From assembly GCA_947073895.1 (NCBI GenBank), contig CAMTNN010000018.1, positions 1 through 14,566 of the forward strand: DNA of 14,566 bases. The letters run 5' to 3'. Below, piece by piece: positions 1 to 6,571 of the stretch; position 1 is the stretch's first letter; each line of letters starts with the position of its first letter. A program made the translations under genes and the position numbers. Origin of the DNA: an uncultured cyanobacterium. Its GTDB lineage: Bacteria; Cyanobacteriota; Vampirovibrionia; Gastranaerophilales; Gastranaerophilaceae. The notes below the pieces were generated by a model. It ran no database searches and was not told where the DNA came from. It was given only the letters and a program-made list of their open reading frames with translations.

Positions 1-79
1 GCCCTGGGGCACGTCCTCGCGGGGGATGGGCGTGGCACTGAACAGCACTGAGGCCCCGAACAGGCGGGCGCCCAGCAAT
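1..79 (-). other. High-GC fragment, probable assembly or contamination junction
   Basis: This tip has 57 G+C of 79 bases, about 72%, while the DNA right after it is about one-third GC. Read on the minus strand with codons aligned to positions 1-3, 4-6 and so on, it is open through 76-78, and nearly every third codon position is G or C, as in coding DNA of a high-GC organism. The peptide (starting LLGARLFGAS) is not one I recognise and is too short to assign. The change falls at the stop codon of the neighbouring protease gene. Possible explanations are a metagenomic chimera, a read-end artefact, or a recent insertion boundary; the first seems most likely. Confidence 0.6.
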
Positions 80-1168
80 TTATCCCTGTAGATATTGATT
101 TGCAATGGTTTCATCCCTTTCTTCTGATTTTTCCAATACAAGAAGTCTTTCCAAAACACCTATGATTACTTGTCTGGATTTCGGATACTTTTTTAAACTT
201 TCATACGCAGCTGCCATACCGGAATAATTACCAGTAAATAAAGAGACAACAAATAGTCCTACTGCAGATTCTTCAACACTTTTGTTACTAAGTATTGATC
301 TTGCAAACCATTTTGCTGAATCATTTAAAATATTTCTATTATCAAAATTGCCATCCATATAAACAGAAAGCCCGTAAAGCCCTTGAAAAGCATAATTATC
401 AGAAGCAATCTCATCATCAGGATACAAATATGGCATGTATTTATATAACATTGAAAATTTATTGTACTGGTAAGCATGATTAACAAAAGCCTCTAAATCT
501 TTTTTACTAATTTTAGAAGCCACAAAATCAGACCAAGGTTGATTTTTGGTATTATTTTTAGCACTATCGGTTAAATGAGAAAAATATAATGAATTTTGAA
601 TCGCAAAATTGATATTTTGGGCTTTAGAGGGGCTATATTGAGAAGCTATCATCCCTAGAAGATTTCCATTTGTATCAAACAAGGCTCCTCCACTTGAACC
701 TGGAGAAGACGGCGCTGAGTATTGAATACTTTTCTTATCCAACTGATTTATCATTCCTGATGAAAATACGAACTGCAAATTGACAGGATTCGAAATCGTA
801 TAAACCATATCACCAACATTTACAGAAGCTGAATCAGCAGGTACAAACGGTACAAATTTTTTAGTAGTTTTTATTGTAAGTATTGCTATATCTTCATCAG
901 GATTAAGATACTTAAATCCAACAACCTTATACTCATCTCCTTTTTTTGTTTTTACACGAATATAATTTGCATCTTCAATTACGTGAAAACAAGTTACAAA
1001 CGTACCGTCTTCCGATAAGATAATACCGCTGCCTCTGGAATTTTGTGTTTCAACCAAGAAAACAGAATTAACTTTTTGCTCATATAATTTACCCGCACTT
1101 AATTCTGCAGCTTGGCATCTCAAAAAAGATACAAAAAACGCAAAACAAATAATTAAAAACTTTTTCAT
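80..1168 (-). CDS. Secreted trypsin-like serine protease (S1C/HtrA-like catalytic domain)
   Basis: This is a 362-residue protein exported to the periplasm or cell surface. Residues 1-20 are a signal peptide (MKKFLIICFAFF..., likely cleaved after CQA). Residues about 26-205 form a trypsin-fold protease with the complete triad: His62 in TCFHVIEDA, Asp93 in DEDIAIL and Ser159 in PGSSGGAL. The remaining roughly 155 residues are helical and unrecognised; there is no obvious PDZ domain, unlike DegP. I start at the ATG at 1168 because GGGGAAG lies just upstream and the promoter at 1195-1223 would start transcription near 1188. The upstream in-frame TTG at 1192 would then lie outside the message. The stop codon sits where the high-GC tip begins, so the true C-terminus may be lost. 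The substrate is unknown. Confidence 0.85.
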   Translation of the reverse strand: MKKFLIICFAFFVSFLRCQAAELSAGKLYEQKVNSVFLVETQNSRGSGIILSEDGTFVTCFHVIEDANYIRVKTKKGDEYKVVGFKYLNPDEDIAILTIKTTKKFVPFVPADSASVNVGDMVYTISNPVNLQFVFSSGMINQLDKKSIQYSAPSSPGSSGGALFDTNGNLLGMIASQYSPSKAQNINFAIQNSLYFSHLTDSAKNNTKNQPWSDFVASKISKKDLEAFVNHAYQYNKFSMLYKYMPYLYPDDEIASDNYAFQGLYGLSVYMDGNFDNRNILNDSAKWFARSILSNKSVEESAVGLFVVSLFTGNYSGMAAAYESLKKYPKSRQVIIGVLERLLVLEKSEERDETIANQYLQG

Positions 1169-1194
1169 TACTTCCCCAACTAATTCTTTCAAGT

Positions 1195-1223
1195 ATTTTA
1201 CAATACATGAAGCGATTTATCAA
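1195..1223 (-). promoter_or_regulatory. Sigma70-type promoter of the serine protease gene
   Basis: On the minus strand TTGATA (1218-1223) is followed after 17 nt by TAAAAT (1195-1200). This predicts a start near 1188 and a leader of about 20 nt carrying the Shine-Dalgarno. It lies between the tRNA terminator and the protease gene, so the protease is probably transcribed independently. Confidence 0.65.
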
Positions 1224-1232
1224 ACAAAAAAT

Positions 1233-1263
1233 AAAAAAAAGAGGCTTATTGAGCCTCTTTTTT
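1233..1263 (-). terminator. Intrinsic terminator after tRNA-Arg (usable on both strands)
   Basis: The stem gaggct/agcctc (1241-1246 with 1252-1257) has a 5-nt loop and is flanked by an A8 tract on the left and a T6 tract on the right. On the minus strand the left A-run becomes the U-tract, placing the hairpin right after the tRNA. It could also stop plus-strand transcripts. Confidence 0.8.
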
Positions 1264-1270
1264 AAAAATT

Positions 1271-1344
1271 TACGCCTGCCGCGATTCGAACGCGGGACCC
1301 TCTGCTTAGAAGGCAGATGCTCTATCCAGCTGAGCTACAGACGC
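1271..1344 (-). tRNA. trnR: tRNA-Arg (anticodon UCU)
   Basis: The 74-nt cloverleaf folds completely. The acceptor is GCGTCTG with CAGGCGT (including G-U pairs), the D stem is GCTC/GAGC, and the anticodon stem TCTGC/GCAGA holds the 7-nt loop CTTCTAA. The variable region has 5 nt, the T stem is CCGCG/CGCGG with loop TTCGAAT, and the discriminator base is A. Loop positions 34-36 read TCT, so it decodes AGA. No CCA end is encoded, so CCA must be added after transcription. Confidence 0.95.
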
Positions 1345-1366
1345 ATATCTGTTGTCTTCGTTATAT

Positions 1367-1394
1367 AGAATAACACATCAAAGTTTTTTTGCAA
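1367..1394 (-). promoter_or_regulatory. Likely promoter of tRNA-Arg
   Basis: On the minus strand TTGCAA (1389-1394) and TATTCT (1367-1372) are separated by 16 nt, giving a start about 16 nt upstream of the mature tRNA. The -35 lies directly after the end of the 1406-2677 gene. No terminator is visible between them, so read-through from that operon is also possible. Confidence 0.4.
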
Positions 1395-1405
1395 TAGGGT
1401 TTTCT

Positions 1406-2677
1406 TTATACCTTAAAATACTCAACCCACCGTATTAAATCCGAGATTTCGTATGGCTTTGGAAGGTATAAATCAGCTCCTGAATCCAAGATTGCAGATT
1501 TATTATGCACCGTTGTTGTAACTATGATTTTTGTATTGACAAAATTTTGTAAACTTTTTAGTTTACGTAAAAATTCTAAATTTTCCAAATTCTCGCCACT
1601 GTCCAAGATTATCACTGCTGGCTGTAATATAGAATCATAGGCTAATTCGTCTTGAACATCATATCCTTGAAGCTCAAGCGCTGTTCTAATCAAATATCCC
1701 AAAGACTCATCCGGCTCATAAATATAAATATTCTTATTTATAACATCCGCAACTACAGAATCTACAGCAGAAATCTTTGTTCTCTCTACTGCATAATTTG
1801 AACCATTAGGAATTTTTGCCAACTTTTTAACTTCGCGTAAACGTTCAATCAAAACATCAACAGAGGTAATTGAATTAAACCCTTCTACAATACCACCAAT
1901 CAAAATTGATACAAAATTGGCTCTCATGCCGGCGTATTTTTCACCTTTAAGCAACATATAGCCTTTCCTTGCATCTTCTTCTGAATAAAACTTCGGAGAT
2001 ACAGTATCGAATGCAAAAGTCAAAAATGCAGCCAATTTTTCAGCGCTATATTTATTTGTAACAACAACAAAGCTTGTTTCATTAAGCTGCCCCATAAAAT
2101 CATTTTCATCCAAAGCAGACTTTGTAATTGCAACAAAAGTTTGAATAATTTTATCAGCAGCAAGTTCAGTATAAACCTCTTTATAGTCTTTTAAATTCTC
2201 AAATTCAATCAATAAAACCGCATTACTATCCGCAGCTAAAACTCGTTTTAAGGTTTTTCTCACATATTTAGCATTGGGAAGCAAAGTTTTATTATCCAAA
2301 TTTGATTCAATGTCTCTTCTCAAATGCGCACGAATACGAGTTTTAAACTCCTCAATATTAACAGGCTCACTTAAAAAATCATCCGCACCGCATTCCAAAA
2401 CAGAAATTCTATCTTCAAAATCAGCTGATTTTGATAATGCAACAATCACAGGTCTTGTATTATATGTAAGCGCCCTGATTTTCTGACAAAACCCCGAAAG
2501 TGATTCATCAATACTATCCGAAACAATAATCATATCAGGCTCTAATGATTGGACTAAAGAAATTCCGTCCCTTAAACTTCTTGCAATTACTACACTCGTT
2601 TGCGAATCATCAAGAGATTTTTTATATTTTGCAGGCAATTCTGTTCGTTTGTCAATTATCAAGACTGTTGAAAGCAT
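1406..2677 (-). CDS. REC - degenerate GGDEF - REC response regulator
   Basis: This 423-residue cytosolic signalling protein contains two receiver domains around a diguanylate-cyclase-like domain. In the first receiver (about 1-120) Asp54 is the likely phosphoacceptor, judged from the DSIDESLSGF spacing, but the usual switch Lys of the KP motif is Glu104. Residues about 145-270 follow the GGDEF fold pattern, yet the signature position reads LNETSF (198-203), so cyclic-di-GMP synthesis is unlikely. The second receiver (about 315-423) looks intact: acidic EPDE at 321-324, Asp359, and Lys407 in LPKPYE. The ATG at 2677 has a strong GAGGAGG (2685-2691) 7 nt upstream. The gene overlaps the kinase gene by 19 nt, so translation is probably coupled and the kinase is the likely partner. 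No DNA-binding output domain is present. Confidence 0.85.
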   Translation of the reverse strand: MLSTVLIIDKRTELPAKYKKSLDDSQTSVVIARSLRDGISLVQSLEPDMIIVSDSIDESLSGFCQKIRALTYNTRPVIVALSKSADFEDRISVLECGADDFLSEPVNIEEFKTRIRAHLRRDIESNLDNKTLLPNAKYVRKTLKRVLAADSNAVLLIEFENLKDYKEVYTELAADKIIQTFVAITKSALDENDFMGQLNETSFVVVTNKYSAEKLAAFLTFAFDTVSPKFYSEEDARKGYMLLKGEKYAGMRANFVSILIGGIVEGFNSITSVDVLIERLREVKKLAKIPNGSNYAVERTKISAVDSVVADVINKNIYIYEPDESLGYLIRTALELQGYDVQDELAYDSILQPAVIILDSGENLENLEFLRKLKSLQNFVNTKIIVTTTVHNKSAILDSGADLYLPKPYEISDLIRWVEYFKV

Positions 2678-3375
2678 TTTAAAGCCTCCTCTTGATTATA
2701 AAACGGAAATTCAACAGAAAACTCTGTCCATTTTTCAAACTCACTTGCGAGGCTAATATAACCATTCATAGATTCAACAAGATTTTTTGTAATATATAAC
2801 CCGAGCCCGTTACCTTGGGTTTTACTTGTCAAATGGTTTTCCAGCCTGATAAATTTATCAAATACTTTTCCAAAATCTTCTTCTTTAATCCCAACACCGT
2901 AATCTTTTACAGAAATTTTGACATAATCCGAATTCAAAAATGATGTTGTAATTTCTATTTCCTTTTTAGAATCAGAATACTTGCAAGCATTGTCTATAAG
3001 ATTTGTCATAACCTGTTGAAATTTTTCTTCATCAAGCCTAACAAGAGGTAAATGATTATTAAAGCTCCTGCAAATTTTATAATCTTTGTATTTTTGACTA
3101 AACATTTGAAGAACTTTTTCAATAGAAGAATTCACATCAACTGCTCTAAAAACAGGCTTATCCGCATTGATTTTCGAAACCGTTAAAACATTTTCTACAA
3201 GATTAATCAGCCTATTAGATTGCTCCTCAATTATTTTAACAAACTTCTTCTTGTTTTCTTCATCAATTTTATCCCACGAATTCAAAAGAGTCTGAGAAAA
3301 CCCCCTGATACTTGTCAGCGGGGTTCTCATCTCATGTGAAACTGTTGATATAAATTCGTCCTGAATATTATTCAA
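2659..3375 (-). CDS. Soluble sensor-less histidine kinase
   Basis: This 238-residue kinase consists only of a HisKA domain (about 1-70) and a HATPase_c domain (about 110-230). The phosphoacceptor is His14 in SHEMRTPL. The N box is NLIDNA (125-130), the G1 box DYGVGI (158-163), the F box lies near 169-176 and the G2 box is GNGLGLYI (188-195). All needed catalytic motifs are present, but no membrane segment or sensory domain, so the input must come from a partner protein. The start appears to be TTG at 3375, two nt after the stop of the PC4-like gene, with GGAG inside that gene's last codons. The family is typically much longer, so this is either a minimal kinase or one that has lost its sensor. 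Its probable target is the overlapping downstream receiver protein. Confidence 0.85.
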   Translation of the reverse strand: MNNIQDEFISTVSHEMRTPLTSIRGFSQTLLNSWDKIDEENKKKFVKIIEEQSNRLINLVENVLTVSKINADKPVFRAVDVNSSIEKVLQMFSQKYKDYKICRSFNNHLPLVRLDEEKFQQVMTNLIDNACKYSDSKKEIEITTSFLNSDYVKISVKDYGVGIKEEDFGKVFDKFIRLENHLTSKTQGNGLGLYITKNLVESMNGYISLASEFEKWTEFSVEFPFYNQEEALKCFQQS

Positions 3376-3377
3376 AC

Positions 3378-3617
3378 TTACTCCATTTCTTCTTGCATAA
3401 ACAGTTGTTTAGCTTCTTCAATCGCATCTGTTAATACATCCAATTGATCAGGAGCAAAAGTAACACCTTTTTTAGTTGGAATCCAATTTGCACCTTCATC
3501 AGTTGTGTAAAAGATTCTCAAATTCAAATAACTTTTACCTCTGTATTCTGATACAGAAATCTGTAATTGTTCAGTATCTGTTCTGTCAATTGTAGCTAAA
3601 ATTTTTGCATCTGCCAT
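3378..3617 (-). CDS. PC4/p15-like ssDNA-binding transcriptional coactivator family protein
   Basis: This 79-residue protein has the PC4 fold pattern at about 18-70: LQISVSEYRGKSYLNLRIFY, then a short turn, then WIPTKKGVTFAPDQLDVLTDAIEEA. The order is curved beta strands, the KKGVTF loop and a C-terminal helix. PC4 family members bind single-stranded or melted DNA as dimers; bacterial homologues exist but their roles are little known. The ATG has a textbook GGGAGG (3625-3630) 7 nt upstream. It sits between the pilin gene (21 nt upstream) and the kinase gene (2 nt downstream). The family call rests on sequence pattern only. Confidence 0.7.
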   Translation of the reverse strand: MADAKILATIDRTDTEQLQISVSEYRGKSYLNLRIFYTTDEGANWIPTKKGVTFAPDQLDVLTDAIEEAKQLFMQEEME

Positions 3618-3638
3618 TATTAAGCCTCCCTTTTATTA

Positions 3639-4271
3639 TTATCTGTATTTAATCTTAAATCCGTCGCGAACAACACGCGCAGTGCAATTAAAGCCCGGAT
3701 TACTCACAAAATCACCATCACAACTATTGGAATTAAGTCCTTCAGGAATTAATTTTCCATCATTCCGCAGCATAAATCTGAATTGGTCAATCCCCCCCCT
3801 GTTAGGTCTATTGTCAAAACCATTAGTATCTATAGTTATATTCCTAATATTGGTTTCTCTGTTAGGATTCATCGGTATCACCCATGTATTCAACATGCTA
3901 TATTCCACAGGGAATTTATTAAATCTATAAATATGTCTCTGCAGAATTGCATCACTACCACTATCATTAACTCGAGTTGCTCCTACATAAGTAGCCATTC
4001 TTTCAAGACGAAAACGATAATTTGTATCTTCTAAATCTAATAATGTATCAGCCATTGACATACCTGCCTCTTCACTGCTGTTGTATGCTTGAATCATATT
4101 CTGGCAACCCAATTCAATTTGCTCAACCGCTTTACCAAGTAGCGTCCCTGTTTTATCTTTATTAGTACTTTTAACCAACTGAGGTAAAACCATAGCAGAG
4201 ATAACCCCTACCACAGCCATTGCTAGCAAAACTTCGGTCAAAGTAAACCCTTTTTTAGATTTTCCGAACAT
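3639..4271 (-). CDS. Type IV pilin-like / type II secretion pseudopilin
   Basis: This 210-residue protein begins with a class III signal peptide, MFGKSKKG, followed by FTLTEVLLAMAVVGVISAMVLPQLV. Prepilin peptidase would cut after Gly8 and methylate the new Phe1; the conserved mature Glu5 is present. The rest is a non-conserved globular head with two Cys near the C-terminus (NSCDG and FNCTA), possibly a disulphide, and ends in GFKIKYR. I chose the ATG at 4271 because GGAGG lies 8 nt upstream; the in-frame TTG at 4286 would overlap that site. It is the first gene of a probable four-gene operon with the PC4-like and two-component genes. No pilus assembly ATPase or prepilin peptidase is in the window, so whether it is a major, minor or pseudo-pilin is open. 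Confidence 0.85.
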   Translation of the reverse strand: MFGKSKKGFTLTEVLLAMAVVGVISAMVLPQLVKSTNKDKTGTLLGKAVEQIELGCQNMIQAYNSSEEAGMSMADTLLDLEDTNYRFRLERMATYVGATRVNDSGSDAILQRHIYRFNKFPVEYSMLNTWVIPMNPNRETNIRNITIDTNGFDNRPNRGGIDQFRFMLRNDGKLIPEGLNSNSCDGDFVSNPGFNCTARVVRDGFKIKYR

Positions 4272-4300
4272 TAAAAAACCCTCCAAATATATTTTTCTAA

Positions 4301-4309
4301 ATTATAGCA
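4301..4309 (-). promoter_or_regulatory. Extended -10 promoter of the pilin-PC4-kinase operon
   Basis: On the minus strand TGCTATAAT gives a perfect -10 (4301-4306) with an extended TGN. The -35 is poor, which an extended -10 can compensate. Transcription would start near 4294, leaving a leader of about 23 nt that contains GGAGG. It is back to back with the promoter at 4333-4361. Confidence 0.65.
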
Positions 4310-4332
4310 CAGATTTAATAATTATTAACAAT

Positions 4333-4361
4333 TTGTCTAATGATATTGTTTAGGTTATTAT
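4333..4361 (+). promoter_or_regulatory. Promoter of the REC-PAS-kinase operon, predicted leaderless
   Basis: TTGTCT (4333-4338), a 17-nt spacer and TATTAT (4356-4361) form a reasonable sigma70-type promoter. The -10 ends exactly 6 nt before the ATG at 4368, so transcription should begin at or next to the A of the start codon. No Shine-Dalgarno is present. Confidence 0.6.
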
Positions 4362-4367
4362 AAAAGT

Positions 4368-5918
4368 ATGAACAAGGGGAAGATTGTTGTAGTCGATGAT
4401 GAAAGAGTAGTAACTTCCGCTTTTAGTACATTGCTAAAAGTTGAAGGATTTACTGACGCGCATTTTTTTAACAGCCCGAAAGAAGCTGTTGAGTTTTTAA
4501 AAGAAAATACACCGGACTTAGTAATTTCGGACTTTTTAATGCCTGAAATGAACGGCTTGGAGTTTTTGAGCGAAGTAAAAAAACTTCACCCGGAAGTGAG
4601 CAAAATTCTTTTGACAGGTTATGCTGATAAAGAAAATGCTATTCGGGCAATCAATGAAATCGGGCTTTACAGATACATAGAAAAGCCTTGGAACAATGAT
4701 GATTTAATTATCAATATCAAAAATGGTATTGAAAGAAGTTATCTATTATCTGAGCTCAGACAAAAGATTTCTGAACTTGAAGCTGCAAAAAAAGAACTTG
4801 AAAAATATTCACATAATTTGGAAGAACTTGTTGAAGAACGCACTGCTGACTTAAAACAATCTAATGCAAAACTTGCAGGAATTGTTAATTACTGTGCTGA
4901 CGGGATTTTGATTCTTAACGAAGACGGAATTATTGAACAGGTAAACCCTGCTTGTGAAACACTTATCGGACTTGTTAACAGCAAAATTATTTCCGCATCG
5001 GTTGATGATTTTATGTTCAGCAAAAAAACTTTTATCTCAAAAGAATTACATAAACTTGAAGAAAATGAATTATTCTTAAGAGAGTTTTATATCAAAAATC
5101 CACTCAGCAGTAACATTGTTCCTGTTGAAATCAGTTTTGCAAGAATCAATCCTGATGAAGAGTTTAAGCGTTTTGTCGGTGTTATCCGTGATGTTACGGC
5201 GCAAAAGAAAGCAGACAGATTGCGTGATGATTTTATCGCAACTCTTACTCATGATTTGAGAACGCCGATTTTGGCTGCTATTCAAACTCTTAAATTTTTC
5301 CTTGACGGCGCATTGGGAGAATTGGATGATAAACAAAAACTTCTTCTTTCCACTATGCAAAAGAGCAATGAAGATTTATTAGGATTGGTTAATGCTTTAT
5401 TAGAAGTATACAAATATGATGCTGAAAAATTGATTTTAAATAAATCGAACTTCAATATTTATGAGCTTACAAAACTTGTTTATGATGAACTAAAACCTTT
5501 GGCAGACAGCAAGAATATAGATTTTTCTATTGATTGCACAGATACAAGTCTTGAAATTGAAGCAGACAGAAACGAATTAAGAAGAGTTATTTGCAACTTA
5601 TGCGGAAATGCAATTAATTATACTCAAGAAAACGGCAAAGTTGTTATTACACTCAAAAACGAAGCAAACGATTTAATATTCTCGGTTTCCGATAACGGCT
5701 GCGGAATTCCTCAAGAAGATATTCCAAATATGTTCCAGAGATTCTCACAGGGAACCAGCACAAAACGTTCAACAGGAACAGGTTTAGGTTTATATCTTTC
5801 TAGACAAATTATTGAATCACACGGCGGAAAGATTTGGCTCGAAAGTGTTTTAAATAAAGGCAGTGAGTTCTCATTTATCCTAACAGAAGCAGTGAGCAAA
5901 GCAGGAGTTTTGAAATGA
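4368..5918 (+). CDS. REC-PAS-HisKA-HATPase response regulator/histidine kinase
   Basis: This 516-residue cytosolic protein has a kinase fused behind a receiver. Receiver 1-122: Asp10/Asp11, phosphoacceptor Asp55 (ISDFLMP), Thr83 and Lys106 are all present. Residues about 124-165 form a coiled coil (LRQKISELEAAKKELEK). Residues about 166-282 look like a PAS domain followed by a PAC-like VGVIRDVTAQKKA. HisKA has His295 in THDLRTP. The ATPase domain has the N box at 410-414, G1 DNGCGIP (442-448) and G2 GTGLGL (470-475). With no membrane segments it should sense an internal signal and itself be controlled by phosphorylation of the receiver. The next gene, a NarL-type regulator, overlaps by 4 nt (ATGA) and is its likely target. 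The start is firm because the receiver beta1 strand begins at residue 5, yet no ribosome binding site precedes it. Confidence 0.9.
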   Translation: MNKGKIVVVDDERVVTSAFSTLLKVEGFTDAHFFNSPKEAVEFLKENTPDLVISDFLMPEMNGLEFLSEVKKLHPEVSKILLTGYADKENAIRAINEIGLYRYIEKPWNNDDLIINIKNGIERSYLLSELRQKISELEAAKKELEKYSHNLEELVEERTADLKQSNAKLAGIVNYCADGILILNEDGIIEQVNPACETLIGLVNSKIISASVDDFMFSKKTFISKELHKLEENELFLREFYIKNPLSSNIVPVEISFARINPDEEFKRFVGVIRDVTAQKKADRLRDDFIATLTHDLRTPILAAIQTLKFFLDGALGELDDKQKLLLSTMQKSNEDLLGLVNALLEVYKYDAEKLILNKSNFNIYELTKLVYDELKPLADSKNIDFSIDCTDTSLEIEADRNELRRVICNLCGNAINYTQENGKVVITLKNEANDLIFSVSDNGCGIPQEDIPNMFQRFSQGTSTKRSTGTGLGLYLSRQIIESHGGKIWLESVLNKGSEFSFILTEAVSKAGVLK

Positions 5919-6571
5919 TAAATGTACTTTTAGTAGAAGATCATGAACTTTACAGAATGGGTCTTTCAATGCTTCTTGATAAAGCAGAAGAGATTAATCT
6001 TATTGCAGAAGCTTCTGACGGCATTGAGGGAGTAAAAAAAGCACGTGAATTAACTCCTAATGTTATTCTTATGGATATTGGACTTCCGGGAATGGATGGC
6101 ATTGAGGCAACAGGTCGAATCAAAGATTTTTTGCCGGAAACAAAAATACTTATTTTCACATCCCGTGACAGCGAACACGATGTTTTTGAATCATTCAAAG
6201 CAGGTGCTGACGGTTATATTATGAAAGGTGCCAGCCCTGAGCAAACCTTAGCTGCTATTAAAGCAGTTTATGATGGTGTGGGTTGGATTGACCCTGCAAT
6301 TGCAAAAATGGTATTCTCAAGCTTACAGAAACCTTCAAGTACCGTTGTAACAGAGGTTTCTAAACAAGACAAAAACACTTACGGTCTTACGGAAAGAGAA
6401 CTTGATGTACTTGAACTTATGGTAGAAGGACTTTCTAATCCACAAATTGCAGAAAAACTTGTTATTTCAAGAGCTACCACAAAAGCACATGTACACAGTA
6501 TCTTACAAAAGCTTTGTGCTGCTACCAGAACCCAGGCAACTGTTATGGCAATGAAAGAGGGGCTGGTTTAA
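5915..6571 (+). CDS. NarL/FixJ-family response regulator (REC + LuxR-type HTH)
   Basis: This 218-residue transcription factor has an intact receiver (about 1-120): Glu8/Asp9, phosphoacceptor Asp54 (ILMDIGLPGMDG), Thr82/Ser83 and Lys104. After a short linker, the GerE/LuxR-type helix-turn-helix occupies about 155-216 (LTERELDVLELMVEGLSNPQIAEKL), with the recognition helix near SRATTKAHVHSIL. The start ATG overlaps the stop of the preceding kinase and has AGGAG (5903-5907) 7 nt upstream, so the pair is translationally coupled. It is presumably phosphorylated by that kinase. Targets are unknown; the shared divergent promoter region next door is a plausible site of autoregulation, but I see no clear operator there. 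Confidence 0.92.
   Translation: MINVLLVEDHELYRMGLSMLLDKAEEINLIAEASDGIEGVKKARELTPNVILMDIGLPGMDGIEATGRIKDFLPETKILIFTSRDSEHDVFESFKAGADGYIMKGASPEQTLAAIKAVYDGVGWIDPAIAKMVFSSLQKPSSTVVTEVSKQDKNTYGLTERELDVLELMVEGLSNPQIAEKLVISRATTKAHVHSILQKLCAATRTQATVMAMKEGLV

Noticed and set aside
1112..1168. Lipoprotein signal at Cys18 of the protease
   Set aside because: The residues before Cys (FLR) do not fit a lipobox; cleavage after CQA is more likely.
1169..1192. Longer protease with an upstream in-frame TTG start
   Set aside because: The predicted transcript begins near 1188, and GGGGAAG directly precedes the ATG at 1168, which also starts a clean signal peptide.
1406..2677. Active diguanylate cyclase
   Set aside because: The GGDEF signature is replaced by LNETSF.
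4272..4286. TTG start for the pilin-like gene
   Set aside because: That codon overlaps the GGAGG ribosome site serving the ATG at 4271, and the shorter form gives a standard short prepilin leader.
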